Assembly (NCBI GenBank): GCA_017794825.1
Contig: CP051237.1
Coordinates: 5,753,342-5,817,341 of the forward strand
Source of the DNA: Pararhizobium sp.
GTDB taxonomy: Bacteria > Pseudomonadota > Alphaproteobacteria > Rhizobiales > Rhizobiaceae
Length of the DNA stretch: 64,000 nucleotides
Direction of reading: 5' to 3'
The notes beneath the pieces were generated by a model. It did no database searches and was not told the DNA's origin. It saw nothing but the letters and a program-made list of their open reading frames with translations. Positions 44,071 to 52,713 of the stretch are shown piece by piece. Position 1 is the stretch's first letter, and each line of letters opens with the position of its first letter. The position numbers and the translations under genes were made by a program.

Positions 44071-46890
44071 ATGCTTGCCAAGACTGGCGCCTCCGCCAAA
44101 GAAACACTATTTGCTGCTCGCCACATCGGTCCTGACGAAAATGACCTGCGGAAAATGCTGGCGACCGTCGGCGTTCCGTCCATCGAGACCCTGATCGGTC
44201 AGACAATTCCGGAAAATATCCGTTTCAAAGCCGCTCTCGACCTGCCCGCGCCCGTTTCGGAGCAGGAAGCCCTGGCGGAGCTAAAGACGCGGTTGGGAAG
44301 CAATGTCGTCGCACGAAGCAATATTGGACAGGGGTATTACGGGTGTCACGTGCCCCCGGTCATCCAGCGCAATCTGTTCGAAAATCCGGCATGGTACACG
44401 GCCTACACACCATATCAGCCGGAGATCAGCCAGGGACGGCTGGAAATGCTCTTCAATTTCCAGACGCTGATCAGTGAACTGACGGGGCTTCCGATCGCCA
44501 ATGCATCGCTCCTCGACGAGGCGACCGCAGTCGCCGAGGCCGCTGGCATTGCCTGGAGACACCACCGTATGAAGCGCCAGAAGATTGCAGTCGCCAACCG
44601 CCTGCATCCGCAATCCCGTACGGTGCTGGAAACCCGCATGGCCCCGCACGGAGTGGAAATCATCGACGGCGCGGTTTCCGAGGATATGGCTGCGGTGATC
44701 ATTTCGTGGCCGGACACACTGGGCTGCTTTGACGATGTCGGCGAGATCATCAAGCAGGCCAGGGACAAGGATGTGATTGTGATTGTCGCGACAGATCCGC
44801 TTGCCCTGACCCTGCTCGACCCACCGGGTCACTGGGGCGCCGACATCGTGGTCGGATCCGCGCAACGTTTCGGCGTGCCCATGGGTTTCGGCGGCCCGCA
44901 CGCGGCCTATATTGCGGTAACGGAAAAGCTGACCCGATTGATGCCGGGCCGGCTCGTCGGCGAATCCGTCGATACCGAAGGGCGTCCAGCCTATCGGCTG
45001 GCGCTGCAAACGCGCGAACAACACATTCGGCGCGACAAGGCGACATCCAACATCTGCACCGCCCAGGCGCTGCTGGCGAACATGGCCGCCGCCTTCGCCA
45101 TCTGGCACGGGCCGAATGGGCTGCAGGCCATCGCCTGCCACGCAGCAACGCTGGCAAGTCGCTTTGCCGGGTCCGTCAGTCACGCCGGTTACAAAATACT
45201 CGGCGCGACATTCTTCGACACCGTCACCGTGCAAACGCCGGGCGAGGCCCAGGCTCTGTGCAATGCGGCGGAAGGAGTCGGCTATCTTTTACGTTTCGTC
45301 GATGCAGACCACGTCTCCGTCGCCTTCGACGAAACGAGCGGCGAAAATGATCTTGATGCGCTATGCCAGGTATTTGGCTGCACGGCCGTCGACAGCTCCG
45401 ATTCCCGCTTGCCTGAAGCTGTGCGCAAGCAGCCCTGGCTCACTCAGCCGGTCTTTCACGCTATCCGTTCCGAAACAGACATGATGCGCTATCTGCGAAA
45501 ACTCGCGGACAAGGACCTCGCGCTTGACAGGGCCATGATTCCACTTGGCTCCTGCACGATGAAGCTCAACGCCGCGGCCGAAATGATGCCTGTCAGTTGG
45601 GAAAATGTCGCCAACATACATCCCTTCGCGCCAGATCGGCATGTTGAGGGGTACCGCGCCATGGTCGACGACCTTGACCGCTGGCTTTCCGAGATAACCG
45701 GCTTTGCAAAGGTGTCGCTGCAACCCAACGCCGGCAGCCAGGGGGAATTCGCCGGGCTCCTCGCCATAAGCAAATATCACCAGTCTCGTGGCGAGGGTCA
45801 CAGAGACATATGCCTTATCCCCTCTTCCGCGCACGGAACCAACCCTGCCAGCGCGTCCATGGCCGGCATGGGCATCGTTGTCGTCAAATGCACAGAAGGC
45901 GGCGACATCGACCTTGCTGACCTGAGGGCAAAAGCGGATCAGAACTCTGAGAAACTGGCGGCGTTGATGATCACCTATCCATCGACCCACGGCGTGTTCG
46001 AAGAAAGCGTCAGGGACATATGCGAAATCGTGCACGCACATGGCGGACAGGTTTATTTCGACGGGGCCAATCTCAATGCAATGACCGGACTCGCGCGGCC
46101 CTGCGATATCGGCGCCGATGTCTGCCACATGAACCTTCACAAGACGTTCTGCATACCGCATGGCGGCGGTGGCCCCGGGATCGGCCCGATCGGCGTAGCC
46201 GAGCATCTTGTCCCGTTTCTGCCTGGCGATCCTCTCGACGCCGAGAGCGGCGCCGTTGCGGCAACGCGTTATGGAAGCGCTTCAATACTTCCCATTTCGT
46301 GGATGTACATCCGCATGATGGGCGCCGAAGGGCTGAAATCGGCCGCCGAAACCGCCATTCTGTCGGCAAACTACATCGCGAAAAGGCTGGATGACGGATA
46401 CAAGGTTCTGTTTCGGGGCAAGCGCGGAAGAGTGGCCCACGAATGCATCGTCGACACCCGATCTTTCAAGGACAGCGCGGGCGTCAGCGTCGAGGATGTC
46501 GCGAAGCGCCTGATCGACTACGGCTTCCATGCGCCGACCATGTCATGGCCGGTGGCGGGCACGCTTATGATTGAGCCGACCGAATCCGAACCGCTTGCCG
46601 AACTCGACCGGTTTTGCGACGCTATGCTCGCCATTCGTGACGAAATCGCCAAGATCGAAGACCAGGAATGGAGCCGCGAGGACAATCCGCTCGTCAACGC
46701 GCCCCACACGGCTCAGGGAGCCTTGGTCAATGAATGGACTCACGACTACGATCGTCAGCTCGCAATTGCGCCCGCCGGCGTCGAGCAGCTCGCCTCCAAA
46801 TACTGGCCGCCGGTGTCTCGTGTCGACAACGTGTATGGGGACCGCAATCTCGTTTGCACCTGTCCGCCGCTGGAGCAGCTTGCAAGCTGA
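44071..46890 (+). CDS. gcvP: Glycine dehydrogenase (decarboxylating), P protein
   Basis: A 939-residue PLP enzyme decarboxylating glycine and loading the rest onto GcvH. The N- and C-terminal halves are related. The PLP Lys is Lys691 in NLHKTFCIPHGGGGPG; a Gly-rich segment PLGSCTMKLNAAAEM and SSAHGTNPASASM lie before it. It is a single-chain P protein and not the split type. It follows gcvH by 14 bases. Confidence 0.97.
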   Translation: MLAKTGASAKETLFAARHIGPDENDLRKMLATVGVPSIETLIGQTIPENIRFKAALDLPAPVSEQEALAELKTRLGSNVVARSNIGQGYYGCHVPPVIQRNLFENPAWYTAYTPYQPEISQGRLEMLFNFQTLISELTGLPIANASLLDEATAVAEAAGIAWRHHRMKRQKIAVANRLHPQSRTVLETRMAPHGVEIIDGAVSEDMAAVIISWPDTLGCFDDVGEIIKQARDKDVIVIVATDPLALTLLDPPGHWGADIVVGSAQRFGVPMGFGGPHAAYIAVTEKLTRLMPGRLVGESVDTEGRPAYRLALQTREQHIRRDKATSNICTAQALLANMAAAFAIWHGPNGLQAIACHAATLASRFAGSVSHAGYKILGATFFDTVTVQTPGEAQALCNAAEGVGYLLRFVDADHVSVAFDETSGENDLDALCQVFGCTAVDSSDSRLPEAVRKQPWLTQPVFHAIRSETDMMRYLRKLADKDLALDRAMIPLGSCTMKLNAAAEMMPVSWENVANIHPFAPDRHVEGYRAMVDDLDRWLSEITGFAKVSLQPNAGSQGEFAGLLAISKYHQSRGEGHRDICLIPSSAHGTNPASASMAGMGIVVVKCTEGGDIDLADLRAKADQNSEKLAALMITYPSTHGVFEESVRDICEIVHAHGGQVYFDGANLNAMTGLARPCDIGADVCHMNLHKTFCIPHGGGGPGIGPIGVAEHLVPFLPGDPLDAESGAVAATRYGSASILPISWMYIRMMGAEGLKSAAETAILSANYIAKRLDDGYKVLFRGKRGRVAHECIVDTRSFKDSAGVSVEDVAKRLIDYGFHAPTMSWPVAGTLMIEPTESEPLAELDRFCDAMLAIRDEIAKIEDQEWSREDNPLVNAPHTAQGALVNEWTHDYDRQLAIAPAGVEQLASKYWPPVSRVDNVYGDRNLVCTCPPLEQLAS

Positions 46891-46946
46891 CCCGCGGTCT
46901 CGCCGCCTGCCCGGATAGTTTGCGCGCATACCCTTTGCCAAAACGC

Positions 46947-46964
46947 CCGCAATCTGTATTGCGG
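46947..46964 (+). terminator. Possible weak terminator after gcvP
   Basis: CCGCAAT and ATTGCGG pair over 7 bases around CTGT, followed by TTGCTCT. The T-run is poor, so termination here is only possible. Confidence 0.35.
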
Positions 46965-47023
46965 TTGCTCTGTCGGCGTCGTTTAATAACGCCGAAGTGC
47001 GGTTTTGGCGAGGAGATTTGCAA

Positions 47024-48199
47024 ATGAGTGCGAGAACAGACCGTGTGCAGGCGGTCGCCCGACGCTATGTCGAGATGGGCGCCTATCCGTCAATAGAATG
47101 GCTGGTGCGTATCGACGGCCAGGAGTGGATTCGCGGCCGCGTTGGACTGGCGGATCCGCTGAACGGCGTCGAGATTTCCGATAAAGCGATCTACAGGCTG
47201 TATTCCATGACGAAGCCGGTTATTGCGTCGATCGCAATGATGCTGATCGAGGAGGGCAAACTCCGGCTCTACGACGCTGTTGCAAACTATCTGCCCGATT
47301 TCGCATCAATGGACATCATAGATCCGGACGGCGCCTTGCATCCTGCCAAACGGGTAATGCTCCTCGAACATCTTCTTACTCATCGGTCCGGACTGACCTA
47401 TGGATTTCTACCCGGCTGCGCCGCCGCCAAACGCTATCGGGAGGCCAAGCTCGGCATTTCAGCGCCGCCGCTGAAGGAGATGATCGACACCATTGCGGGC
47501 CTGCCGCTCGCCTTCGAACCTGGCAGTGAATGGCGCTATTCCGTGGCGACGGACGTCGTGGCGCGAATCATCGAAATCGTCGAGGGAAAGACGTTGCAGG
47601 AAATCGTTGCGGACAGGATACTCGAGCCTCTCGACCTGTCCGATACCGGCTTCTCTGTGCCTGAGGAAAAGCTCGATCGCTTGATGCCGGTATTCGGTTG
47701 CGAAGATCTGGACGGACTGCTGGACTTCCCCGCCGGACCGCAAAAGCTCACTCCGGTGGATGTTTCGCCGCATTACCCCGTTGACGATGCGAACTTCGCG
47801 CGCGGCGGCTACGGGCTCTATTCGACCGCTGACGATTACGCGCTGATTGGCGAGTTCCTGATGTCTGGCGTGAATCGCTCCGGAGACACACTGCTGTCAC
47901 GACACATGGTCGACATGATGTGGACAAACCGTATTCCCGCACGCCAGATGCCGCTTTCTATCGGGCCTGTTCCCCTGCCCGGCTACGGTTTCACGCTCGC
48001 CGGCCGGGTCATGGCCGATCCGGCGGGCGCCATGGGACTGACAGGGCTAAAGGAGTGCGGCTGGTCAGGCGCCGCAGGCACCTTCCACTGGAACGACCCG
48101 GACGAGAAAATGGTGGGCGTCGTCATGACGCAATATCTCGGTTCGAGATATCCACTTGCGGACGAGATGCGAACAGCCGTCTATCAGGCGCTTCCCTGA
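47024..48199 (+). CDS. Serine hydrolase of the class C beta-lactamase / EstB type
   Basis: A 391-residue cytosolic hydrolase. The SxxK motif is in YSMTKPV, and the Tyr-containing motif in EWRYSVATDVVARIIE. LLEHLLTHRSGLTYG is typical of the family. There is no signal peptide, so it is more likely an esterase or peptidase than a resistance lactamase. AGGAGA precedes ATG 47024. The 3' end overlaps the convergent lpxB gene by 16 bases. Confidence 0.85.
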   Translation: MSARTDRVQAVARRYVEMGAYPSIEWLVRIDGQEWIRGRVGLADPLNGVEISDKAIYRLYSMTKPVIASIAMMLIEEGKLRLYDAVANYLPDFASMDIIDPDGALHPAKRVMLLEHLLTHRSGLTYGFLPGCAAAKRYREAKLGISAPPLKEMIDTIAGLPLAFEPGSEWRYSVATDVVARIIEIVEGKTLQEIVADRILEPLDLSDTGFSVPEEKLDRLMPVFGCEDLDGLLDFPAGPQKLTPVDVSPHYPVDDANFARGGYGLYSTADDYALIGEFLMSGVNRSGDTLLSRHMVDMMWTNRIPARQMPLSIGPVPLPGYGFTLAGRVMADPAGAMGLTGLKECGWSGAAGTFHWNDPDEKMVGVVMTQYLGSRYPLADEMRTAVYQALP

Positions 48200-49386
48200 C
48201 TTTCGCCATTCACCAGCTCACAGACGACCTCGGCGGCCAGATCCGCCGACGGTCGCTCGGTTCGCATCCTCTCGCGCACCAGATCGAAGTCGCGAAGCAT
48301 CTGGTTTCTCTCGGTCGTATTGTCGATGAGACGCTCGATCCTGCGCGCGATCAAACCCGGCCGGAGGCTTTCATTGATGTATTCATTGACCACTGGATAG
48401 TCTGCTATGAAGTTCGGAAGCGCCGCAGTCCACGCCGTTACCCGATTGATCAGCAGTCGCGCTACTCCGTCGAGCCTGTAAATGGAAACGCACGGAATAC
48501 CGGCGAGCGCGAGTTCCAGAAGCACGGTGCCGGAAGCCGCAATCGCCGCATCCGCGCGCCCTAGGGCGGTTTTCTTCGCTTCCGGATGAACAACCACCTC
48601 CGGCGACGTGCTCCACCCTTTTGTCTGTCGCTCGATTTCATCGGCGATGCGCGGCAAGGTTGGAATGACAAAGCGGATGTTTTTTCTTCGCGACGCCAGG
48701 ATCTCGGCGCAGCGCTCCAGATCCGGCATGAGCGCACGGATCTCGCCTTTTCTTGATCCCGGCAGAATGAGGCAGACCTTTTCCTTCTCTTCGGATACCC
48801 CGCTCTCGACAAGCCGCCGTCTTGTGGCCTGCTCCGAGGCAATCGCCAATAGTGAAGGATCACTGGCCAACCGATGGCCGACATAGGTCAGAGGCGGCCC
48901 GCCAAGATCAGCGAGAAATTCCTTTTCAAACGGATAGACCGCAAGAACATGGTCCACATACGCCGTCATGGCGTGCGCCCGCTCCGGCTTCCATGCCCAA
49001 ACGGTGGGGCAGACGTAATTGATTACAGGCAGATCGGGCAATCTTTTGCGAACGGCGGCCGCCACCCTGTGAGTGAATGCGGGACTGTCGATGATGACAA
49101 GCACATCCGGGCGGGCATCGACAATTGCAGCAATTGTGGACCGTATGCGCACGGCGAGCCGCGGCAGGCTGGACAGAACGGCGCTGTAGCCAATTATCGA
49201 GAGTTCCTGAAAATCGAAGATGGAATCCAGTCCCTGTTCCAGCATCGCAGGGCCTCCAACCCCGACGAGCTCCACAGGTCTCTCCAGACGACGCTTGAGG
49301 GCTGCGATCAAATCCGCGCCCAGATTGTCTCCGGAAACCTCACCGGCAATAATCGCCAGTTTAAACGGCGCCGCTCCCATGTTCAT
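48184..49386 (-). CDS. lpxB: Lipid-A-disaccharide synthase
   Basis: A 400-residue GT19 enzyme joining UDP-2,3-diacylglucosamine and lipid X. It starts KLAIIAGEVSGDNLGADLI and contains VWAWKPERAHAM, LPFEKEFL-type VYPFEKEFLADLGG and LPGSRKGEI. Start ATG 49386 overlaps the lpxI stop by 4 bases; a second ATG at 49380 is possible. It is the last gene of the envelope block. Confidence 0.95.
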   Translation of the reverse strand: MNMGAAPFKLAIIAGEVSGDNLGADLIAALKRRLERPVELVGVGGPAMLEQGLDSIFDFQELSIIGYSAVLSSLPRLAVRIRSTIAAIVDARPDVLVIIDSPAFTHRVAAAVRKRLPDLPVINYVCPTVWAWKPERAHAMTAYVDHVLAVYPFEKEFLADLGGPPLTYVGHRLASDPSLLAIASEQATRRRLVESGVSEEKEKVCLILPGSRKGEIRALMPDLERCAEILASRRKNIRFVIPTLPRIADEIERQTKGWSTSPEVVVHPEAKKTALGRADAAIAASGTVLLELALAGIPCVSIYRLDGVARLLINRVTAWTAALPNFIADYPVVNEYINESLRPGLIARRIERLIDNTTERNQMLRDFDLVRERMRTERPSADLAAEVVCELVNGESQGSA

Positions 49387-50282
49387 TCCGATCCATCAAC
49401 TTGGCCGTCAGGCGTTTCCTCCCGGCCAATTCCGATGATAAAGACGCCGGTCTTGTTCGCCAGATCAACCGTCTGCTCCCTCTCTAGCACCAGCGAACGA
49501 CCGGCTTCCACTGCCACGCCGGACAAACCCGCCCGTGTTATATTCTCGATAGTGGTCGTTCCGATCGACGGAAGATCGGCGCGTTCATCCTGTTGCGGTT
49601 TGCAGAACTTGACCAGCACGCCCTTCTTCCTCGGGGATATGCGGCCGGTTCTGCGAAGCTCCGCAACGCGTTCGATCATGGCGTCGGTTCCTTCCGCGCC
49701 TTCCAATGCGACGATCCGACCGGACACTGCGACGGCGCCCTGTCCCACATCCAGCCTGCCCAGCGCGAGAGCTCCCTTTCGCGCAGCTTCAATATTGATC
49801 CAGTCTGTCTTGTTGGGCTTCTTGACTGTCAAGGATCCCGTTGCTGCGAGCAGGTCGGGGATAACTTCCTGAGCGCCGACAACCCTGCAATCTGCGCTCT
49901 CGATAAGACTGATGACGAGACGAAGCAGTTTGTCGTCACCACCACTGAAAAGTGTTTTCAACATGGCTGGCAACTTCGACACCAGCCGGAACGGGATCCG
50001 TACTTCAGCAAGTTCGGGGCGACGGTTGACGCCGCCTGACATCACGACGCGATCGATGCCGTTGTCCTTCAGGATCTGATGGAGTTGCGTGACGCTCGCG
50101 AGGCCGATGAAGGCGTGATCGTAGTCAGAGACCTCTTCGCCAGCCTCGCCCGTCAGCGCGATGATATAGGGATCCTCGCCTGCGCGGCGCGCGGCGGCGG
50201 CCACATCGAATGGAAGACGTCCGCGCCCGGCGATGATAGCCAGGCGTCCATTTGGCGCGACCTGGGCATCGGTCGGGAACAC
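49383..50282 (-). CDS. lpxI: UDP-2,3-diacylglucosamine diphosphatase (LpxI type)
   Basis: A 299-residue protein of the DUF1009/LpxI family, which cleaves the pyrophosphate to give lipid X in organisms without LpxH. Recognisable parts are RLAIIAGRGRLPFDVAAAA, DRVVMSGGVNRRPEL and KPQQDERADLPSIGTTTIEN with conserved Asp residues. The start is GTG. It lies between lpxA and lpxB, matching its metabolic position. Confidence 0.93.
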   Translation of the reverse strand: MFPTDAQVAPNGRLAIIAGRGRLPFDVAAAARRAGEDPYIIALTGEAGEEVSDYDHAFIGLASVTQLHQILKDNGIDRVVMSGGVNRRPELAEVRIPFRLVSKLPAMLKTLFSGGDDKLLRLVISLIESADCRVVGAQEVIPDLLAATGSLTVKKPNKTDWINIEAARKGALALGRLDVGQGAVAVSGRIVALEGAEGTDAMIERVAELRRTGRISPRKKGVLVKFCKPQQDERADLPSIGTTTIENITRAGLSGVAVEAGRSLVLEREQTVDLANKTGVFIIGIGREETPDGQVDGSE

Positions 50283-50287
50283 GACGA

Positions 50288-51100
50288 TCAGTTCCTTCTG
50301 GTTTTCGCCGCCGAAGACAGTCCCCGATGACTGTCCGCCTCGATGAACTCAAAGAGTTCATCGAGAACATCGACGCCTTGATACTCGGGCTTGATGCGTT
50401 TCAATATTTCATTGATCGGCGCATCACCGCTGAACAGCTGCTTGTAGACGCGGCGAACGGCGTGAATATCCGACTTGGAAATCCCCGACCGGCTCATTCC
50501 AATGACATTCAGCCCGCCCAGGATGCCGGGATTTCCGTTCAGCATTCCGTACGGAATGACGTCGTTCGAACATGCCGCAAGCCCGCCGACGAACGCATGA
50601 TGGCCGATCCTGCAGAACTGATGCGCCGCTGCGCCGCCGCCCATGATGACCCGGTCCCCGACGACGACATGTCCGCCAAGCATGACATTGTTGGACAGGA
50701 TCACATTGGAGCCGATGTGACAATCGTGGGCGACATGGGAATAGGCGAGAAACAGGGAATTGTCGCCAACCGTCGTCTTGCCGCCGGCGTCCGGCATTCC
50801 GGTGTGCATCGTAACGCCCTCCCGGATCGTGCATCCGCTGCCGATGACCAGCTGCGTATCTTCGCCCTTGTAATGAACATTCTGTGGTTCGGCGCCGAGC
50901 ACTGCGCTGGGAAATATGCGCGTTCCGGCGCCAATTGTTGTCCGGCCGAGGATCGAGACATGGCTCATGACCTCGATATTGTCCGCCAGCGTAACGCGTG
51001 ATCCGATATGACAGAAAGGCCCGACGCTGACATTGTCGCCGATTGAAGCCCCGTCCTCGACGATCGCGGACGGGTGAATTTTTGCAGATGCCGAAATCAT
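50288..51100 (-). CDS. lpxA: UDP-N-acetylglucosamine acyltransferase
   Basis: A 270-residue left-handed beta-helix enzyme adding the 3-hydroxyacyl group to UDP-GlcNAc, the first lipid A step. Hexapeptide repeats fill residues 1-190; the catalytic His is in FLAYSHVAHDC and the ruler region is GGGAAAHQFCRIG. A helical C-terminal tail follows. The start shares TAATG with the fabZ stop. Confidence 0.95.
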   Translation of the reverse strand: MISASAKIHPSAIVEDGASIGDNVSVGPFCHIGSRVTLADNIEVMSHVSILGRTTIGAGTRIFPSAVLGAEPQNVHYKGEDTQLVIGSGCTIREGVTMHTGMPDAGGKTTVGDNSLFLAYSHVAHDCHIGSNVILSNNVMLGGHVVVGDRVIMGGGAAAHQFCRIGHHAFVGGLAACSNDVIPYGMLNGNPGILGGLNVIGMSRSGISKSDIHAVRRVYKQLFSGDAPINEILKRIKPEYQGVDVLDELFEFIEADSHRGLSSAAKTRRN

Positions 51101-51570
51101 TATCTGGGATTGTCCTCTGTGACCAACATGGCCCCGACATCGGCCTCGGCGACTTTGGCTCCACGTACGATGGCGTCGCCGTGGAATTTCCAAATTGTGC
51201 CGCGCTGCTTCTGCTTGGTCACGTGATACTCAACTATGTCTCCCGGCACGACCGGCTTGCGAAAGCGTGCGTTGTCGATAGTCATGAAGTAGACCAGATT
51301 CGATCGACTGTTTTGCGACCGGGCGCATATGGCGCCGGCGGTCTGCGCAATACCTTCGATAATCAGCACGCCAGGCATGACCGGATTGCCGGGAAAGTGT
51401 CCATTGAAATGCGGTTCGTTGACGGTCACGTTCTTGATGCCGACCGCGGAATTGTCCGCATCGATGTCGATGATGCGATCGACCATGAGAAAGGGGTAAC
51501 GATGCGGCAGCACCCGCATGATCTCCGCAAGATCGGCGGTTTCCAGCGCGGTCTGATCAGTGTCACTCAT
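51100..51570 (-). CDS. fabZ: 3-hydroxyacyl-[ACP] dehydratase FabZ
   Basis: A 156-residue hot-dog fold dehydratase of fatty acid synthesis. The central motif PHFNGHFPGNPVMPGVLIIE includes catalytic His and Glu. FabZ competes with LpxA and LpxD for 3-hydroxyacyl-ACP, so its place between them balances lipid A and phospholipids. ATG 51570 overlaps the end of lpxD by 8 bases. Confidence 0.95.
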   Translation of the reverse strand: MSDTDQTALETADLAEIMRVLPHRYPFLMVDRIIDIDADNSAVGIKNVTVNEPHFNGHFPGNPVMPGVLIIEGIAQTAGAICARSQNSRSNLVYFMTIDNARFRKPVVPGDIVEYHVTKQKQRGTIWKFHGDAIVRGAKVAEADVGAMLVTEDNPR

Positions 51571-52621
51571 TTCCTGCACCTTTTTTCTTCCGGCCGAATG
51601 CCCTTGCATTCATCTCTGCCACATCCTTCAGAAAAGCCCTCATGGGTCTCGCCGGGATACCGCCCCATCGCGCGCCTGCTGGCACATCGCCTGCGACCGC
51701 GCTCATTCCGGCTATCTGCGCCCCGTCGCCGATGGTTAGGTGGCCGTTGACGCCGACGCTGCCGCCCAGCACAACGCCGTCGCCAAGGGTGACGCTACCC
51801 GATATACCGACCTGACTGACCAACACGCAATGGCGGCCGATGGTCACATTGTGTCCAATCTGGACGAGATTATCGATTTTAGTTCCCTCTCCGATCACGG
51901 TATCGTCCAGTGCGCCGCGATCGATTGTGGTATTCGCACCGATCTCCACGTCGTCCTGGATGATCACCCGTCCGACCTGAACGATTTTCGTCAATCCTGT
52001 GGCGGATGGGGAGTATCCGAAACCATCCTGACCGATGCAGGCGCCAGGATGCACTATAACCCGATTTCCGAGAAAGGCGCATTGCAGCGTGACACTGGAC
52101 GAAATATGACAATCGCGGCCAATCGAACACCCCGGCCCAATGACGGCTCCCGCTGATATGACGCTCCCGCGACCAATCTGTACATTTTCTCCGATGATTG
52201 CGCCGGCTTCCACCGTCACGTCATCTTCAAACCGTGCCGAAGCAGCGACAACCGCTTTTGCCGAGACGCCAGACTCGCCCATGACAAGCGAAGGACGCAT
52301 CGCATCCGGATAAAGGATCTGGCCGGCTATTGCGAAAGCGAATTGCGGGTCTTTGCATATCAGCGCCGCACAGCCTTCCGGAACAAGATGGGCCAGCGCC
52401 TGCGAACACAAAATCGCGCTGGCCTTTAGCCCGACAAGCGCATCGACGCGTCGCCGCGAGGTGATGTAAGTCAGTTCGCCTTGCTTTGCCCGCGATAGCG
52501 GAGCCAGTCCATACACCAGGACATCAGCGAACGCCCAATCCAGCAGTTCCGCTTTCAGCTCGCTCGCAAGCCGCCGGAGTTCGATGCCCTCGTGTTGAGG
52601 AAAAAATCGGAAATCATCCAT
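51563..52621 (-). CDS. lpxD: UDP-3-O-acylglucosamine N-acyltransferase
   Basis: A 352-residue beta-helix enzyme adding the second acyl chain. The N-terminal uridine-binding domain is about residues 1-110; hexapeptide repeats follow, with the catalytic His in QIGHNVTIGRHCVLVSQ. The C-terminus is a helical extension. It is 92 bases downstream of bamA, with a hairpin between. Confidence 0.95.
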   Translation of the reverse strand: MDDFRFFPQHEGIELRRLASELKAELLDWAFADVLVYGLAPLSRAKQGELTYITSRRRVDALVGLKASAILCSQALAHLVPEGCAALICKDPQFAFAIAGQILYPDAMRPSLVMGESGVSAKAVVAASARFEDDVTVEAGAIIGENVQIGRGSVISAGAVIGPGCSIGRDCHISSSVTLQCAFLGNRVIVHPGACIGQDGFGYSPSATGLTKIVQVGRVIIQDDVEIGANTTIDRGALDDTVIGEGTKIDNLVQIGHNVTIGRHCVLVSQVGISGSVTLGDGVVLGGSVGVNGHLTIGDGAQIAGMSAVAGDVPAGARWGGIPARPMRAFLKDVAEMNARAFGRKKKGAGNE

Positions 52622-52635
52622 CTCTAAGACATTCA

Positions 52636-52659
52636 GGGCCCGCCTTCTCAGGCAGGCCC
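52636..52659 (-). other. Hairpin between bamA and lpxD
   Basis: GGGCCTGCCT and AGGCGGGCCC on the minus strand pair over ten positions (one G-T) around GAGA. There is no T-run, so it may act as partial attenuator or stabiliser. Confidence 0.5.
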
Positions 52660-52713
52660 CTACCAGTTACATGTCGGTTTCGGTCGTTCCAGCTAGAGGA
52701 AGACTCTCCGCGA